This document shows positions 42,891-54,807 of a stretch of 64,000 nt of DNA, piece by piece. The translations under genes were made by a program, and so were the position numbers. The DNA is from Biomphalaria glabrata (lineage: Eukaryota; Mollusca; Gastropoda; Planorbidae), in assembly GCF_947242115.1 (NCBI RefSeq), contig NC_074711.1:936501-1000500 (forward strand), given 5' to 3'. Under the pieces are notes generated by a model, which was not told where the DNA came from, searched no databases, and saw only the letters and a list, made by a program, of their open reading frames with translations. The first letter of the stretch is position 1. Every line of letters begins with the position of its first letter.

Positions 42891-44343
42891 TATCTAAGCC
42901 ACATGCAAAGGCCAGTAGTATGACTGGTTATCAGTGGCTATTTTAGACGCATGCCATTGAAACGATTATCACTTCCGGTGATAACAACTAAATTTCTTTC
43001 ACTATAAGATTGGAAATACATATGAATCGTCACAATGCCCGTTAATTTTCATGTTGCTAATGCTGCCATGTTGGGAGAACCTATATAGCAAAATAATATT
43101 GATAAACTTTCAAATTATATAATACATTATATACTACTCTATCTTGGCAGAGCTTTTTTTTAAAAAAATTATTGTTAATTTGTTTCTCTCAACTCACGGG
43201 GGACAACCATTTAATTTGATCCACGATAGATAGTCACTTTTTTTTTTTTTTTTATAATCTCTTAACAAATAGAAAATGTAGTGGTACGCGATTACAAGAG
43301 GATTTGAATTTTATTGAAGGACTTTGATCCTCCCCAATCCCTCCCAACTTTCCTCCCCTCCCTTGATGTCGACAATTGAGTCAGTAAACCTGCACCTGTC
43401 AGTTCCCTAGCACACATCAGCACACAGTTCGAGTTGACACAGATCGTTACTTGGCACACACATGCCAACTAGGTTACTCAGTACAGATTTTGTTTAGACT
43501 AACACTTTCTGAATTGACTTTTTGTAGGGGGGCTGGCAATCTTGTAAGACGTAGATATATGCTGACAGGACCAGTTAGTGGAAGAATTGTAGGCGAGTTG
43601 AGTGTGCAGGCTGTAACTGTCAAACGTCATTTTATAAACGACCCGATAGTTGCATTTCCACAACTCTCCCAACTTGACATTTTATTCAAAAACTTTACTG
43701 TTCTTCCTCAGGCTAAATAAAAAAAAAAACACACATACTTTTTTTTCCTCTATTCCCATTACAATTAGATTCGTTATGTGGTTGTCAAACATACACAGGA
43801 TGTTGGCCTACAGGTTTGTCAAGATTTATATCATAGGAGTAAAAAAAAAAAAAAGATAAATGTTTTGTAAGCATGGATTTGTATAGTATGCTTAAACATA
43901 TCAAATGGACAATTTAAACTGTTCATTTGTGATTCGAATTAGGTATAAAGTGTCGTTAGCTGACTGGATTATTAAATATTTTTTTTGGAAAATTCAATGA
44001 CATTAAAAAAAAAAGCCACCGACGCCACATAACGAAAATCTCTCCTCCATTTTTTTTCCCCTTCTTTCATTCTTTAAGTTTGGAATGACTGGCTTGGCTT
44101 ACGTCCACCAGGGAATCACAGTCTTCATTCACGCGAGATTAACTTCTAGTCCATGACAATTCCACCAGAAAGAGTATCAAAGTGGGGATTGCGTACTCCA
44201 AGATGGGTCTGTGGCTTACGATAATACTTGACTCTGTATTCCTGATAATTCATAGTAAAATTCAGTACAGTTTTTGTTTTTTTTACTTTAGGGACCTTTT
44301 TTTTCTGCGGTAAAGATAGTTAAAAGTAGGCTACAACGATTTC

Positions 44344-44450
44344 ATGCTTAATTCATGATGGTTGTCACGTGACAGTTTTTTTTCGTTGTTTTATCAATAA
44401 GATCACGTGACTAAATGTTGTTTGTTTACGATTGGTGAATGAGGTCCATT
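44344..44450. mobile_element. CACGTG MITE, truncated copy
   Basis: Matches the right half of 56881-57061: TTAATTCATGATGG, TTGTCACGTGACAG, GATCACGTGACTAAATG, then TTTACGATTGGTGAATGAG. Confidence 0.8.
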
Positions 44451-44621
44451 AGCCATGTTTTTTTACTCTTAAATATAGTCAACTCTCAACAAATGGCCAA
44501 AACCAAAACTTTAGTCGCCAAAACCAAAACTTAAGTCAACTCTGATCAAATGACCAAAAACAAAACTTGCTAATTTGGCAAGAAACAAATGGTGTCGTTT
44601 GTCTAATAATCTTTGACTTGC

Positions 44622-44769
44622 AAGTCTTAGGAGCTTCCTTCAGAAAAGAAGATTATTAGCAGACGTCATAGTCAAGTTTCCCATCCCTGGGGATGGCGGC
44701 GGGCAGGGTCAAACACAGGTCCATGGAGACGACAGTCCGGAGCGCTTAACACTCGACCAGGCAGCCATC
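44622..44769 (-). mobile_element. tRNA-derived SINE, family B
   Basis: The plus strand reads GGATGGCGGCGGGCAGGGTC, then CGACAGTCCGGAGCGCTTAA and GACCAGGCAGCCATCC, the reverse of the family head. Confidence 0.75.
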
Positions 44770-45034
44770 CAAATGGGATACCGGGTGTAAAATGCCCTCA
44801 AACCTTTTGTACCTTCGTATGGTGCCTTTGTACTATAGCTTGTTTCCTATTTAAGGCAAGAGAGGGTAAATCAACCAAGTGACATTTGTAGAAGTAATGA
44901 CTACATGGAGACTTCTTTATTTTTTCTCTCTAGTTCTTACCACTAGAACGTCATAGGCATTACCAGTTCTCTCATAATTGAAGATGCCATTGTATTACAT
45001 GTCATTGTTTTTTCTTGTTTGATGTAAAACATTA

Positions 45035-45287
45035 TTAACTCTTTCTCTCCGTAATTATTTTTCCACGTTTTGAAGGAATTCTTCATTTGCTCATTACTAT
45101 TTCACTACCACTGTTATGATTGGGCTTCAATAACTTTGTTGTTTGTTGTCATAAAATGTTGTATTTTGTATAGAATTAAAGGGAAATGCATGCTCTTTTT
45201 ATATTATTCAAAGTCAAGTTTAAAAAATTAAACATTAATTTAATTAAAATCAACGATGGTATCGTCGATTGGGAGAGAAAGAGTTAA
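45035..45287. mobile_element. TTAA-ended MITE (piggyBac-like)
   Basis: Ends TTAACTCTTTCTCTCC and GGAGAGAAAGAGTTAA are inverted, with TTAA at 45035-45038 and 45284-45287. It is 253 bp long with no ORF. Half-copies of the end (TTAACTCTTTCA) occur near 38512 and 53234. Confidence 0.75.
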
Positions 45288-46744
45288 TGAACACCCAAAC
45301 TATTGGGTTCATGAAATTTTGATACGATCAAAATTTTCCTCTGCCCTGGGAGGACTGTTGTGACACTGTTACTGTGTGGTCAACCGTGGCACACGGTCAA
45401 GTGTTGGGTATCGAGAGTTAGGGGACTTGGGGGAAGTGACGAGTGTGTAAACAAGAAGAGAGGAAGTCAGCGAGTGAGGTTGGGTATATATATATATAAC
45501 GTTGCCGTGTATATATGTTATGTTGATATGTTTCACAATTAAAAAGGCACTTTAAACGTAAAGGCGCCCTGGTGGAAGAGGAATCGGTAGTGATAAAAAA
45601 CACTTCCGTGGGAGTGCCTAAGGGGTGCGAGAGTATTCCCATTGGACTGCGCGGGGTTGTAAAAGAGCTCCCACAACCTTGTCAACAATCCAGGCGCGGT
45701 TCCTCAATGGTCCGTTTAAAAAAAAATGGCGTGTCCCGCACGGTTAACCTGGTATAGAATAGGAAAATGGCAGCGGTTGCCGGTGAACACGGCCTTCGGC
45801 TGCGTCTCTAGTCTGCGAGTCTGGAAATGACAGCGTCAACAATCAACATAGACACTCCGTAAGATCCTCTGCCAGACAGAACACACTATTAAATCAGGCC
45901 GATGAGAGGGAGATCTCGTTTGCTTTCGCTGGCCTAGAGTTTCAAAAGCCTATGGCTCAACTCAACCTGACAGTTTCAAATAGGTCTGTATGTTCTTAAC
46001 ACATGACTCATTCCACAGTAAGCGAGACATTCTAACAGTAACATATCATGCTATCAACAACACATTAGTAGTCCATCATGAATGATTAACCCTCCCCCCA
46101 CCATCACCACATTGGTCACTAAACACCACATTGGTCACTAGACAGTAGGCTATACACACACATGTTATCAATACTCTTACAGCAATGGTCAGTAACAACA
46201 CGATACATATGACCGAAATGTCATAATTTAATAGTCTGGTTGTCTCTTGAGAGGTTTTCGTCATTGTTCGAACTGTTATTCGCTTTGGATAATAACCAAC
46301 GAAAAATATTTGTTGAAATAACGTCATTACGACAATTCGTATTTCCATTTGGACTTGTTGATAACAAAAATCCAAGTTGGACTGTTTACTAGACCTACTA
46401 TCTAAATGTACCTTTGACTGTGATGATTGATAGCCTAATAACTAATACAGTAACACTAGTCCCAAAATACAAAAAATAAATCAAACTAGTGCATTTCAAA
46501 ATAAAGAACTGTTTGAACCATCCACCCATTTTTCTAAAGTACAGACTTTCTTTAAAATATTTTTTAAAAATCTTTGCGGTTACAACATTGCTTGACAAAA
46601 TCTTTTTCAGTTTGGTCTCCCCTTCTAAGAGTCATAAAACGTTTAATTTGGTATGTGTATTGTTTGATACCTCCACAACTTGACTTTACAATAAAAATAC
46701 ATGACGGGAGAGAGGTAATACAATCAATAATTTTAATACAATCA

Positions 46745-47000
46745 ATAAATTTAATAAAATACTCTGAAAGACACAAAGATAAAGGCACATTCCTCGTCCC
46801 ATATGCTAGGACAAATTTGTACAAATACTCCTTCTTCCCTAGTGCTATTAGAGCATGGAATGGGTTGCCTGAGCTAGCCAGGAAAACCAGTGACTTGGCA
46901 GAATTTAAGTCATTGGTTAAAATGCATGACGCGTAGGACGTAATCATCTTCTTTTTTTTGAAGTAACGTCTGTATTATATAAGATAAGAAGATAAGATAA
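46745..47000 (+). mobile_element. LINE family A, RT end plus 3' tail
   Basis: Codes LIKYSERHKDKGTFLVPYAR and SFFPSAIRAWNGLPELARKT in one open frame to 46936, then the stem-loop tail and an AAGATAAG repeat. It is the best-preserved copy in the window. Confidence 0.88.
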
Positions 47001-47104
47001 AGGAACGGAGGGGTATTACAATAATAGAATGAAAACTCCTTTTTACTGCACATTTTTTTGTCACATATTGCGACCAAATATTGATGCCTTAGAAATTAAG
47101 ATTC

Positions 47105-47290
47105 AGGCAAGAGAGCTACCCACTTAGGAGACAAAAGCTCTGATGTCAAACCACTGCTGCCTAGCTGCTATACCCAAACATGGGAGAGGCTTCGGGGTGT
47201 CAACCCTGAGGAAAATTTAGGAGCCGTCGTCAGTGCTATATACAGCCTAGCAGAGCCTACGATGCCACTGATCCCAAAATGTATTGGCCC
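47105..47290 (+). repeat. unclassified interspersed repeat, copy 2
   Basis: See 42600-42890. It contains AAACCACTGCTGCCTAGCTG, GGGTGTCAACCCTGAGG and GCTATATACAGCCTAGCAG. Limits approximate. Confidence 0.55.
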
Positions 47291-47531
47291 TTGCTGTTCC
47301 CTTGGTCTTGGGCCTCGTGGAGAAGGGGGGACTGCTGTGTTGGAGACATTGTTTCAACCATAGCTGTTGTCTTGGCATTCATCTCATTTCTATGGTATGA
47401 CCCATAGCCGCCTCGAGAATGAAGGCGGCCATAGACTTCGACCCTTTGTACTTCGTTGACTTGAAAGCTTCTTTCTGTTAGATCTTTTGACAAAACATTG
47501 TTTAAAGCTCATCTGCTTGTTGGGCTCGGAC

Positions 47532-47832
47532 CATAGACATAAATAAATATAGACTGGCCCATTAAAGAGTTTTATGAAACGAAAATTTGTGACTTGTGCA
47601 ATTTTGTGTACTTTATTATAAAGCATTTATGAGCAGTATAAAAGTGCTTTTTTAACTTTGATACACACCTATATATATTGTAAATAATAAGGCAGTGTAG
47701 CTTTGTTTAATCTCTAAGAATGAAGATCATGCAACTTTTCATAATTCGGAAATCCGAATACAATAGATATACATGTTTTCAAGTTACATGAAGTTACTTC
47801 CTTTTTCCAGTCTATATTTATTTATGCCTATG
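47532..47832. mobile_element. CATAGAC MITE, copy 1
   Basis: Inverted ends of about 26 bp starting CATAGACATAAATAAATATA. Flanks GCTCGGAC (47524-47531) and GTTCGGAC (47833-47840) match at 7 of 8 bases. 301 bp, no ORF. Confidence 0.85.
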
Positions 47833-48539
47833 GTTCGGACATAGCTTTCTTTTATGTTGAAGATAGTTTAATACGTGTGTTTAATGTTTCATAAAAAAAA
47901 TAGAGAGGAAAATGTATTACAGATTGAAAAAGAAATGATTAATGTTCTTCGTGTGTGAAATTTGAATTACAACTGAAGACAGGAGAAACTTTGGGGTCAG
48001 GCAGTGTGTTACACACAGTTTACAACTGCAGTAATATTAAACGTGAACACGCCTAAAATGTCAGAATTTATAAATGCCAACTCTAGATCTAGTAGTTCCG
48101 GCATAAAGGTTAAAGTTCATAATATTTAAACTGAAAAGTTTAATATGAATATAAAGGTTATCGGTGAAAAGCAACAGGCTATTTTTAGAAGGCCCAACTT
48201 GAGTATTAGCCTATTATTAAAAATAAAACATCGCGTCCCATTTTTGCCTCGTTTTGTTCTGCCACTTCCATTTCTTGGATATAGTTGAAACTTTGCATTG
48301 TGAATGACAACATATGAATCAATCACAATAATTAACCAACTAGTTAATCAATTAGTCTTAGTAATTAATTTTGTTTTACAGAGGTATAGAGATGGGAGTC
48401 CGTCCGCGCAGCACATAGGCTAATATAGAGAATCAGCACGTTCAATAAAAATGTCAAAAACCTAATAGAGTAATAGAAACTATAAAGTTTATAAGAAAAT
48501 AATTTACAATAATTTATAAGAATGACTGAGTGGAAAAGA

Positions 48540-48590
48540 AAAAAAAAAAGACCCCCCCCCCCCCCAAAACAAAAAAAAAACCTAATCCTA
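48540..48590. repeat. A/C homopolymer cluster
   Basis: Adjacent runs of A, C and A. Similar G or C runs lie at 40435-40449 and 41060-41074. Slippage-prone, so base counts may be unreliable. Confidence 0.8.
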
Positions 48591-49188
48591 CTGTCAAGGA
48601 TTCTCGAGTTCGAATTCTGATTAGAGCAGATTTTTTTTTTAAATTTTATTTTTACCTCACTAAGACCCATATCTACTTACTGCGTCTGTCTAATAGATCT
48701 AATTAATGCAATTTCACTTAATATAAGCGAGGTTTTTGAAAAAAAAAAGTGTTTTTTTCATTGAATTGTGAGGCTAAAGTGTAACTGGGCATATAGACAA
48801 CTAAATCCGGCACTACTTTCTTTAAAACCGGCCATTGATATTTAACACAAGCTAAGGACTGTGCTTAAAATGTCAGCGTTGTTTTACCCTGGCTAATAAA
48901 ATATTTTCCTTTACCCAATAAATCACTTGTAAAACTCGTACCAAGGCCCCCTCCTGAGTTTTGTTTATCTACTCGCTTATCTTGGGACGTTGTCGGTGAA
49001 GTTTGACAATCGCATAGCAGGCGCCATCTTTTCAAATGGATATTTAATGGTACAATTTATTCTTCTGTAACCTGTCATTTTTAATACGTAGGATACCCTA
49101 CTTACTCTACAATATTTACGGGTTAATAACAAACAAAATACTGTTTTAGTGTGGTCGCGTTGCCTATTCAATAATGAACAAATGAAAT

Positions 49189-49604
49189 GGCAATTGCTAT
49201 TACTGTACTATTAGATAACTGGCAATTGCTATTACTGTACTATTAGATAACTGGCAATTGCTATTACTGTACTATTAGATAACTGGCAATTGATATTACT
49301 GTACTATTAGATAACTGGCAATTGATATTACTGTACTATTAGATAACTGGCAATTGATATTACTGTACTATTAGATAACTGGCAATTGATATTGCTGTAC
49401 TATTAGATAACTGGCAATTGATATTACTGTACTATTAGATAACTGGTAATTGATATTACTGTACTATTAGATAACTGGCAATTGATATTACTGTACTATT
49501 AGATAACTGGCAATTGCTATTACTGTACTATTAGTTAACTGGCAATTGCTATTACTGTACTATTAGTTAACTGGCAATTGCTATTACTGTACTATTAGAT
49601 AACT
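49189..49604. repeat. 32-bp tandem array, 13 units
   Basis: The unit is GGCAATTGCTATTACTGTAC followed by TATTAGATAACT; 13 x 32 = 416 bp exactly. Units 1-3 and 11-13 carry TTGCTATT, while inner units mostly carry TTGATATT. Confidence 0.95.
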
Positions 49605-49817
49605 AACCCTATTGTTCTTTCCAATTAAATACAACTTCGGAAATTTTAATCTTAACCATAACCTTTAAGATTTTGTTTCACATTGCGACAAACCTTGAGG
49701 GTTAATCTTAAAAAAAAAAATAAAAATCACCATTTGTTTCCTCCTGGTAGGCTCCCAATAACAAATAAATAAAAAAAAAATTCAGGAATAAACTAAGCGT
49801 GTGGATATTGTCAAGTA

Positions 49818-50096
49818 GCATGGCCGGCCCTAGATAACTGGAGGGCTTAGCCGCAGTGAATTTGGTGGCCCCAAATGAATTAATTACAAAAAAAAAATAA
49901 AAAATTATGCAATTCATTTAAAACCTAGTGTACTCCAACAATAACACTGGACATAAGTTTAGTCATTTCTTCTTTTTAAAAAAACAAGAATGCAAAACAA
50001 AACAAAACAAAAAACAATATGGAGTGCTGTGCTAGAGCCCCACAAATCGGAGACCCTAGGCGGCTGCCTAGTTTGCCTATGTCTAAGGCCGGCCCT
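49818..50096. mobile_element. MITE with GGCCGGCC ends
   Basis: Near-terminal inverted GGCCGGCCCTAG and CTAAGGCCGGCC, with AAGTAGC on both flanks as a possible 7-bp duplication. Interior AT-rich. Superfamily not assigned. Confidence 0.6.
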
Positions 50097-50294
50097 GGAA
50101 GTAGCCTACATTGGACAAATTGATTGAGGATGAGATTGGTGAATCATAACTTTTTATGGTCAAGTAAGTTTGAATAAATAGTGTTCTGGTCAAGTTTAAC
50201 AATACTTTTTAACATACCTTTCACAGAAAATAAAGACATCTATAAGTTGAAAGTTGGATCTTTTCTCATAAGGTGAATCACTAACCCTTATAAG

Positions 50295-50375
50295 ATGGAT
50301 GTCAAACTTGAAGCCACGAATCACTTAGAACAGTTCAGCAAGGCTGTTAATATATTCAGGGACAGAGCATTACAG
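50295..50375 (+). CDS. sulfotransferase-like, proposed exon 1
   Basis: 27 codons beginning MDVKLEATNHLEQFSKAV. The phase matches exon 2 and the distance is short. The donor GTCAGC is below consensus and no upstream signal confirms the start, so this exon is a proposal. Confidence 0.55.
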
Positions 50376-52424
50376 GTCAGCCACTCTAGTTTATAGTGGT
50401 CGGGTCTTATAATAGCATGCAGATTAAGCATAAAAACAGCTCTGTTAAAGATGACTAGAAAAATCCAATCAATTTTATTTGTCTATTTCAGATTTTGATA
50501 TTTATTTTGTATCGCATTACCAGACGCCTAGTTCTTACGTTCCAGAAGTTTACCTGGGCTGTGACAGGTGTGGAACGAATCAGACGAGACGCAGCTCGCG
50601 GGTTGAACTTCAAACAAAGCGCTCATGTCCAGGAGATATTCTGGAAAAGGAAATTTTTAGATCATTCCGTGGCCGATCCTTGTCATTTTATTACTGTGCA
50701 CAAAGGCTTCCGGCCACCAAACTGCATTTTTAAACCCAATGTCTCTCTGTATTGTATGACCCGGAAGGAGGCGGTATTTGTTGAGGTCAAGGAGTCAGAC
50801 AACGTTTACAAGGCCAAAAACAGCACTTGCCTATACCAAAACCAGTATCTGTTGGCGGTAAACGTCATCACACTGCCGCTTGCGGCGTTTCATAAGATGG
50901 CCAGTGACGTAGGAAATCCAAGAGTGCCTGTTACGTGGCTTGGGTGTACCGCCAGGAGTGGATCTACATTAATTAGCCAGGTGAGTTATATCTATAATGC
51001 TTTCATTCACATTAGTAGCTTTGAAGATACCTCTGATTAACATAAGCAATGTCATCAATGATGCCTAAAGAACTGCTCTAAACCCTAACCAGAGCAATAT
51101 CCTCGAAACTTCTGCCAACAGAACATAAAGAAGCAGCAGAAAATATGTTTAAATGGCCTTGTGATACGGTATTAGGAAAGTAGTGCATGGCAATGTGAAG
51201 TAGGCCTACTTCATAATAAGAGAAGTAATACATGGTGATGTTTAGTACTATGGTATGAAAAGTGCTACATAATAAGGAAAGTGATAAGGCATTTTTTGAA
51301 AATAAAATACTGCTTAATACCAAGCAAGAAAACTCTATACATAGAGTAAAAAATGGAAACATTTCTTTCATCAGATATTAGCCTACACTATATCGTTCAG
51401 TTCAATAATAAAACCAAGTCATTTAAAATATTATGACTCTGGCTTCATTAGCATATTTCCCACAAATCCCCACCCTATTTTACGCCAATAATTCAATATG
51501 ATTACAATTTCAATAATGACTGTACCCTAACTGTTAATACGGCTATTTTGGTGTTTTTTTTTTTAAAGCTGTATTCATTTTGCTGAGTCTTAGTTGCCTC
51601 CCATAATTTTACCATTTTTTCCCCCCCTACAGATGATGTTCCGAATTCCAGGCATGCTGGTCTTGGCCGAACCAGACGCCATCACCACTCTAGGATTCTT
51701 GTTTAAAACCAAGCAGATTCAGCAGGGTGAATACAACCAACTCTTGGCTAGCTGTGTCAGGCTGCTGTGTAAACCGGACGATCGGTTCAGTGCCGTGTTC
51801 ATCAAAGCCAGACCGTGCACCACGAGCTTACTGGAAGATATCATTCAAGTGTTCCCGCGCTTTAGGTATTTATTTATGTACAGGAACAGTATGAAGAGTC
51901 TTCTGTCTAACCTCAGCATCTTCCAACAAGATCCGGCACCAAAGGCTCTACGTTTCATTATGGACAATGGCATCCTGTCGACATTTCTACCGTTTGTCAG
52001 ATCTCATTTCTATTACTACAATGTGTTTCTAAACGAAAAGAAAGTGTCAGGAGTGGTTCCCAAAAAACTAGATTCGGTGGGCATTTGGACATGTGCATGG
52101 GCGGCAAGTGTGGCCCAGTGCGCCGAATTGAGGTACAAAGGATACAACATAGGGTCAATCTTGTACGAAGACTTCATGAACAATCCCAGGAGATCCCTGT
52201 CTTTCTTGTTGCAGAAGCTGGATGTCCGGGCAGAGCATCTCGGAGTAGCGGCAGAAGCCCTGAAGGTGGACTTTAACATAGGAGCATCCCATGATCCCTC
52301 TATGGACCCTCGCCGTGTGATTCCATCCGAGAGCAGACAGGAAGCAGATAACATTTTAAAGGCATATGGTCTACCCAAGATGGGAGAGCGACTTGAGATC
52401 TCTGGACTTTTGAAACTGGAATAA
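50295..52424 (+). CDS. sulfotransferase-like P-loop protein, three exons
   Basis: Exons 50295-50375, 50492-50980 and 51633-52424, all phase 0, 453 aa. Residues about 176-190 read WLGCTARSGSTLISQ, a P-loop like the 5'-phosphosulfate-binding loop (RSGST) of PAPS-dependent sulfotransferases. FMYRNSMKSLLS (about 271-282) fits the 3'-phosphate-binding motif, and AEPDAITTL follows the loop as in that fold. The N-terminal half (TGVERIRRDAA, HVQEIFWKRKFLD, TVHKGFRPPNCIFKPN) belongs to an uncharacterised invertebrate family I recall only generally. A short hydrophobic stretch ILIFILYRI after residue 27 may be a signal-anchor, suggesting Golgi placement (inference). Exons 2 and 3 are secure. Exon 1 rests on one in-frame ATG and a weak donor (CAG|GTCAGC). 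Substrate unknown. Confidence 0.82.
50492..50980 (+). CDS. sulfotransferase-like exon 2
   Basis: Acceptor GTCTATTTCAG, donor GTGAGT, 163 codons. It ends in the P-loop RSGSTLISQ. The ORF runs on into the intron as SYIYNAF, which is not coding. Confidence 0.85.
51633..52424 (+). CDS. sulfotransferase-like exon 3 (terminal)
   Basis: Acceptor CCCCCCTACAG. It codes 263 residues including the presumed 3'-phosphate-binding segment YRNSMKSLLS, GIWTCAWAASV and a conserved-looking YEDFMNNP. AATAAA at 52479-52484 lies 55 bases after the stop. Confidence 0.88.
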   Translation: MMFRIPGMLVLAEPDAITTLGFLFKTKQIQQGEYNQLLASCVRLLCKPDDRFSAVFIKARPCTTSLLEDIIQVFPRFRYLFMYRNSMKSLLSNLSIFQQDPAPKALRFIMDNGILSTFLPFVRSHFYYYNVFLNEKKVSGVVPKKLDSVGIWTCAWAASVAQCAELRYKGYNIGSILYEDFMNNPRRSLSFLLQKLDVRAEHLGVAAEALKVDFNIGASHDPSMDPRRVIPSESRQEADNILKAYGLPKMGERLEISGLLKLE

Positions 52425-52478
52425 ATTGAATAGAAACAATGAAGAATAGTTATAGTTGTATAGAATACCCACTAAACA

Positions 52479-52484
52479 AATAAA
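52479..52484 (+). terminator. polyadenylation signal of the sulfotransferase-like gene
   Basis: AATAAA 55 bases beyond the stop codon, the only hexamer close by. Confidence 0.65.
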
Positions 52485-53335
52485 GTATCGAGTACAGGCT
52501 ATAAATACTAAATGTGTTCGTCCCAACAGAAAAAAAAAGCATTTTTTAAATCAACGATATATTTTAAATGAACAGAGATTTGTATATAAATAGAATCGCA
52601 AATTTGTATTGATTTGTATCTGTACTATTGTAGCATGTGCCGTCACTAATTTATATTGCAAGGGAAGGAATCCATGTTCTACGTTGTTTTTTTTTTTTTG
52701 AAGGTAAGATTTGGATAACCGAAGTCTGTGTTGAAAGAGTATTCAGCATTTCTGTTCTAAAATTGTATTAGAGAAAATTATAGGGACTTCTTAATTTTTA
52801 TTGTGAGATATGAAAGTTTATATTATGTTTCATGTTATAGGCCTATTACTTTCCTCTCTTGATACGCACAGTTCAATCATTCCATTAAAATAATTTAACA
52901 GACAATATACATTTATTTTGACTCATAAGATAAATCCTCGAAAATGAAACAAGGTAATTGGACTCAATATAGGCCCTAACGATTTGATTGTTAATACTCA
53001 AATTAACGTATGACGCCTCGCAGTAAAAAAAAAAAAAGATTTAAAAAATTCAATTGCTACTTGATCGAAGTACTAACTGAACTTCCTCACAAGAGAGTCA
53101 AGTTCCACTCCGTCTCAACTAGATTTAGGCCTACTGTTATACTTAGATTACCGGTACTTCTCTTACCCAATCATCAGACAAACTTTATTGATCAATAGAA
53201 ACAGTGAACATTGATATAAATAACTAGTAAATTAACTCTTTCAAGTCCTATTGTTATGTTCTTATTTAGTTTCAAAGAGAAGTTATTCGTGATTCATTGT
53301 TAATAGCTTGATACATATACGTCTATGGTTTAGAC

Positions 53336-53570
53336 CGTAGGTAGCAAAAACATTCACCTTCACCTACCCCTTAGTCTGTAGGGGCACCACACAAGATTTG
53401 TTGACAGTCTTTCTCCATTTCTCTGGTTTTTTTTGCTTTGGGTAGAACCTCTTTCAATGACAAGCCCGTCTATTCTTTTATGTTATCTTCCCATCGCTTT
53501 TTCCATCTCTTCTTTTTCCTGTTACTGTTCCCTGTAGGAAGGTCTTTTTTAATTATTTTTTTTTTTTTTT
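53336..53570 (-). mobile_element. LINE 3' coding fragment
   Basis: Reverse-strand copy of the 55716-55914 sequence: both share the GCGATGGGAAGA block, the GTCGACAAATCTTGTGTGGT-like block and GCCCC-CAGACTAAGG in order. This is the RKRWEDNI-type tail of LINE RTs. Confidence 0.65.
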
Positions 53571-53873
53571 ACAATAGTTAGCAGGTCATCGTGGGATCCA
53601 ATCGCTGTAATAACTATGTCGCTAATCTCTTCTTTTTGTGATTGCGGTCTTTAAATGTGATACCCAGGATCCTTCTGTATCATGACATTCACGTAGGCCT
53701 ACTGTGTAACTGTCAAATTACAGATTTGGTGGAATGTGTTGATGCCTGATGAAAAATGTCTGTGCAAACGTTGATGCAGTGTTCGTGTGTGATGGCTAAA
53801 TGCTGTTAACACATATGTTTATGGTATCAGTAAAGTGTGAGATTTTTTTCTTCGATGATTGTTGTGTTACTTC

Positions 53874-54284
53874 CATAGACATAAATAAATATAGACTGGA
53901 AGTAGGAAGTTATTTTTATTTGGAGGAAGTCAAATATGTTTGATGTACTATATCTATGTGAAAAAAAAATGGCGGCAATTGAGCTATAAATTCTAGGACT
54001 AACATTTCAGCCAATATATAATTATGATCTTTAGTTTTGAAAAGTACAAAACTGCCATATTCCCAACATTTTGCCTTTGTTTCATAATCATAGACATAGG
54101 CAAATATATATAGGTTTGTGATGTGGATCTATGTTTGTTAACATGGCTTCTTTATTAATGTATGGCCATTTTAATTTTACACTGCTCATAACTGCTGTAT
54201 AACTCATACAAACTTATCTTTTCCCAAATGTTTCCCATAATAATTTGTACTTTATCGTCCAGTCTATATATATATATGTCTATG
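53874..54284. mobile_element. CATAGAC MITE, copy 2
   Basis: Ends CATAGACATAAATAAATATA and an inverse ending GTCTATG. Perfect 8-bp target duplication GTTACTTC (53866-53873, 54285-54292). An internal CATAGACATAGGCAAATATA near 54089 suggests a second, partly nested end. The 8-bp duplication fits hAT, P or Merlin types. Confidence 0.88.
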
Positions 54285-54807
54285 GTTACTTCTTTCTTCG
54301 TAGGATTACTCACATAGCCATAGTCTATGAGACAACTTACAGATTTTAGCCCTACAAAAGCTATACCGGAATAGAATTTAACAAAACAAAAATAAAGCGA
54401 AAATTACAAACCACTTCTTAATTTGTACATGTTTTTCAATTACCGTATCGTTCTTTTTTTTAAGGAGAAAAACTATCTGACCCAATGTAACCATAACAAC
54501 CGACTTTGTTTCTCTTACTTTTGTGTTTGTTGTATTAACATATTTTGTAATAGTCCTGCACGAATCAGATTTACACAGTTCTATAATCAAGAACTAAAAT
54601 TTTGGTTATCACCCTTTTTTATTTCAAAACTAGATTTAAAAAAAAAAAGGTAGGCCTATTAGGCTATTACAAACTTTTCATATCCAAAATGTGGCAGATT
54701 TGTATTTATCTAAAATATGGAAGATTCTTATTTAGTTTTCTAGGCGATTAGTAGCATTCAACCAAAGACCTATTAGTATAGGTCTGTTAATTCGACGCTG
54801 TACTGTT

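Larger units (their letters stand above)
37632..50294. other. gene-poor, repeat-rich region
   Basis: I find no supported host exon between the hAT-like element and the sulfotransferase gene. Contents are SINEs, LINE ends, MITEs and simple repeats listed separately, plus unassigned AT-rich DNA. The longest ORFs (for example 46076-46375, minus) have no likeness I recognise. Confidence 0.55.

Noticed and set aside
45345-45760. Possible old LTR element start (GGCGCCCTGG near 45566)
   Set aside because: The match to a primer-binding site is weak and no LTR pair or coding remnant is visible.
46076-46375. 99-codon minus ORF with a hydrophobic stretch
   Set aside because: No recognisable family, no splice partner found and no start context; left unannotated.
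46564-46947. 120- and 127-codon ORFs as a host gene
   Set aside because: The plus frame is the end of a LINE RT with its 3' tail; the minus frame is its shadow.
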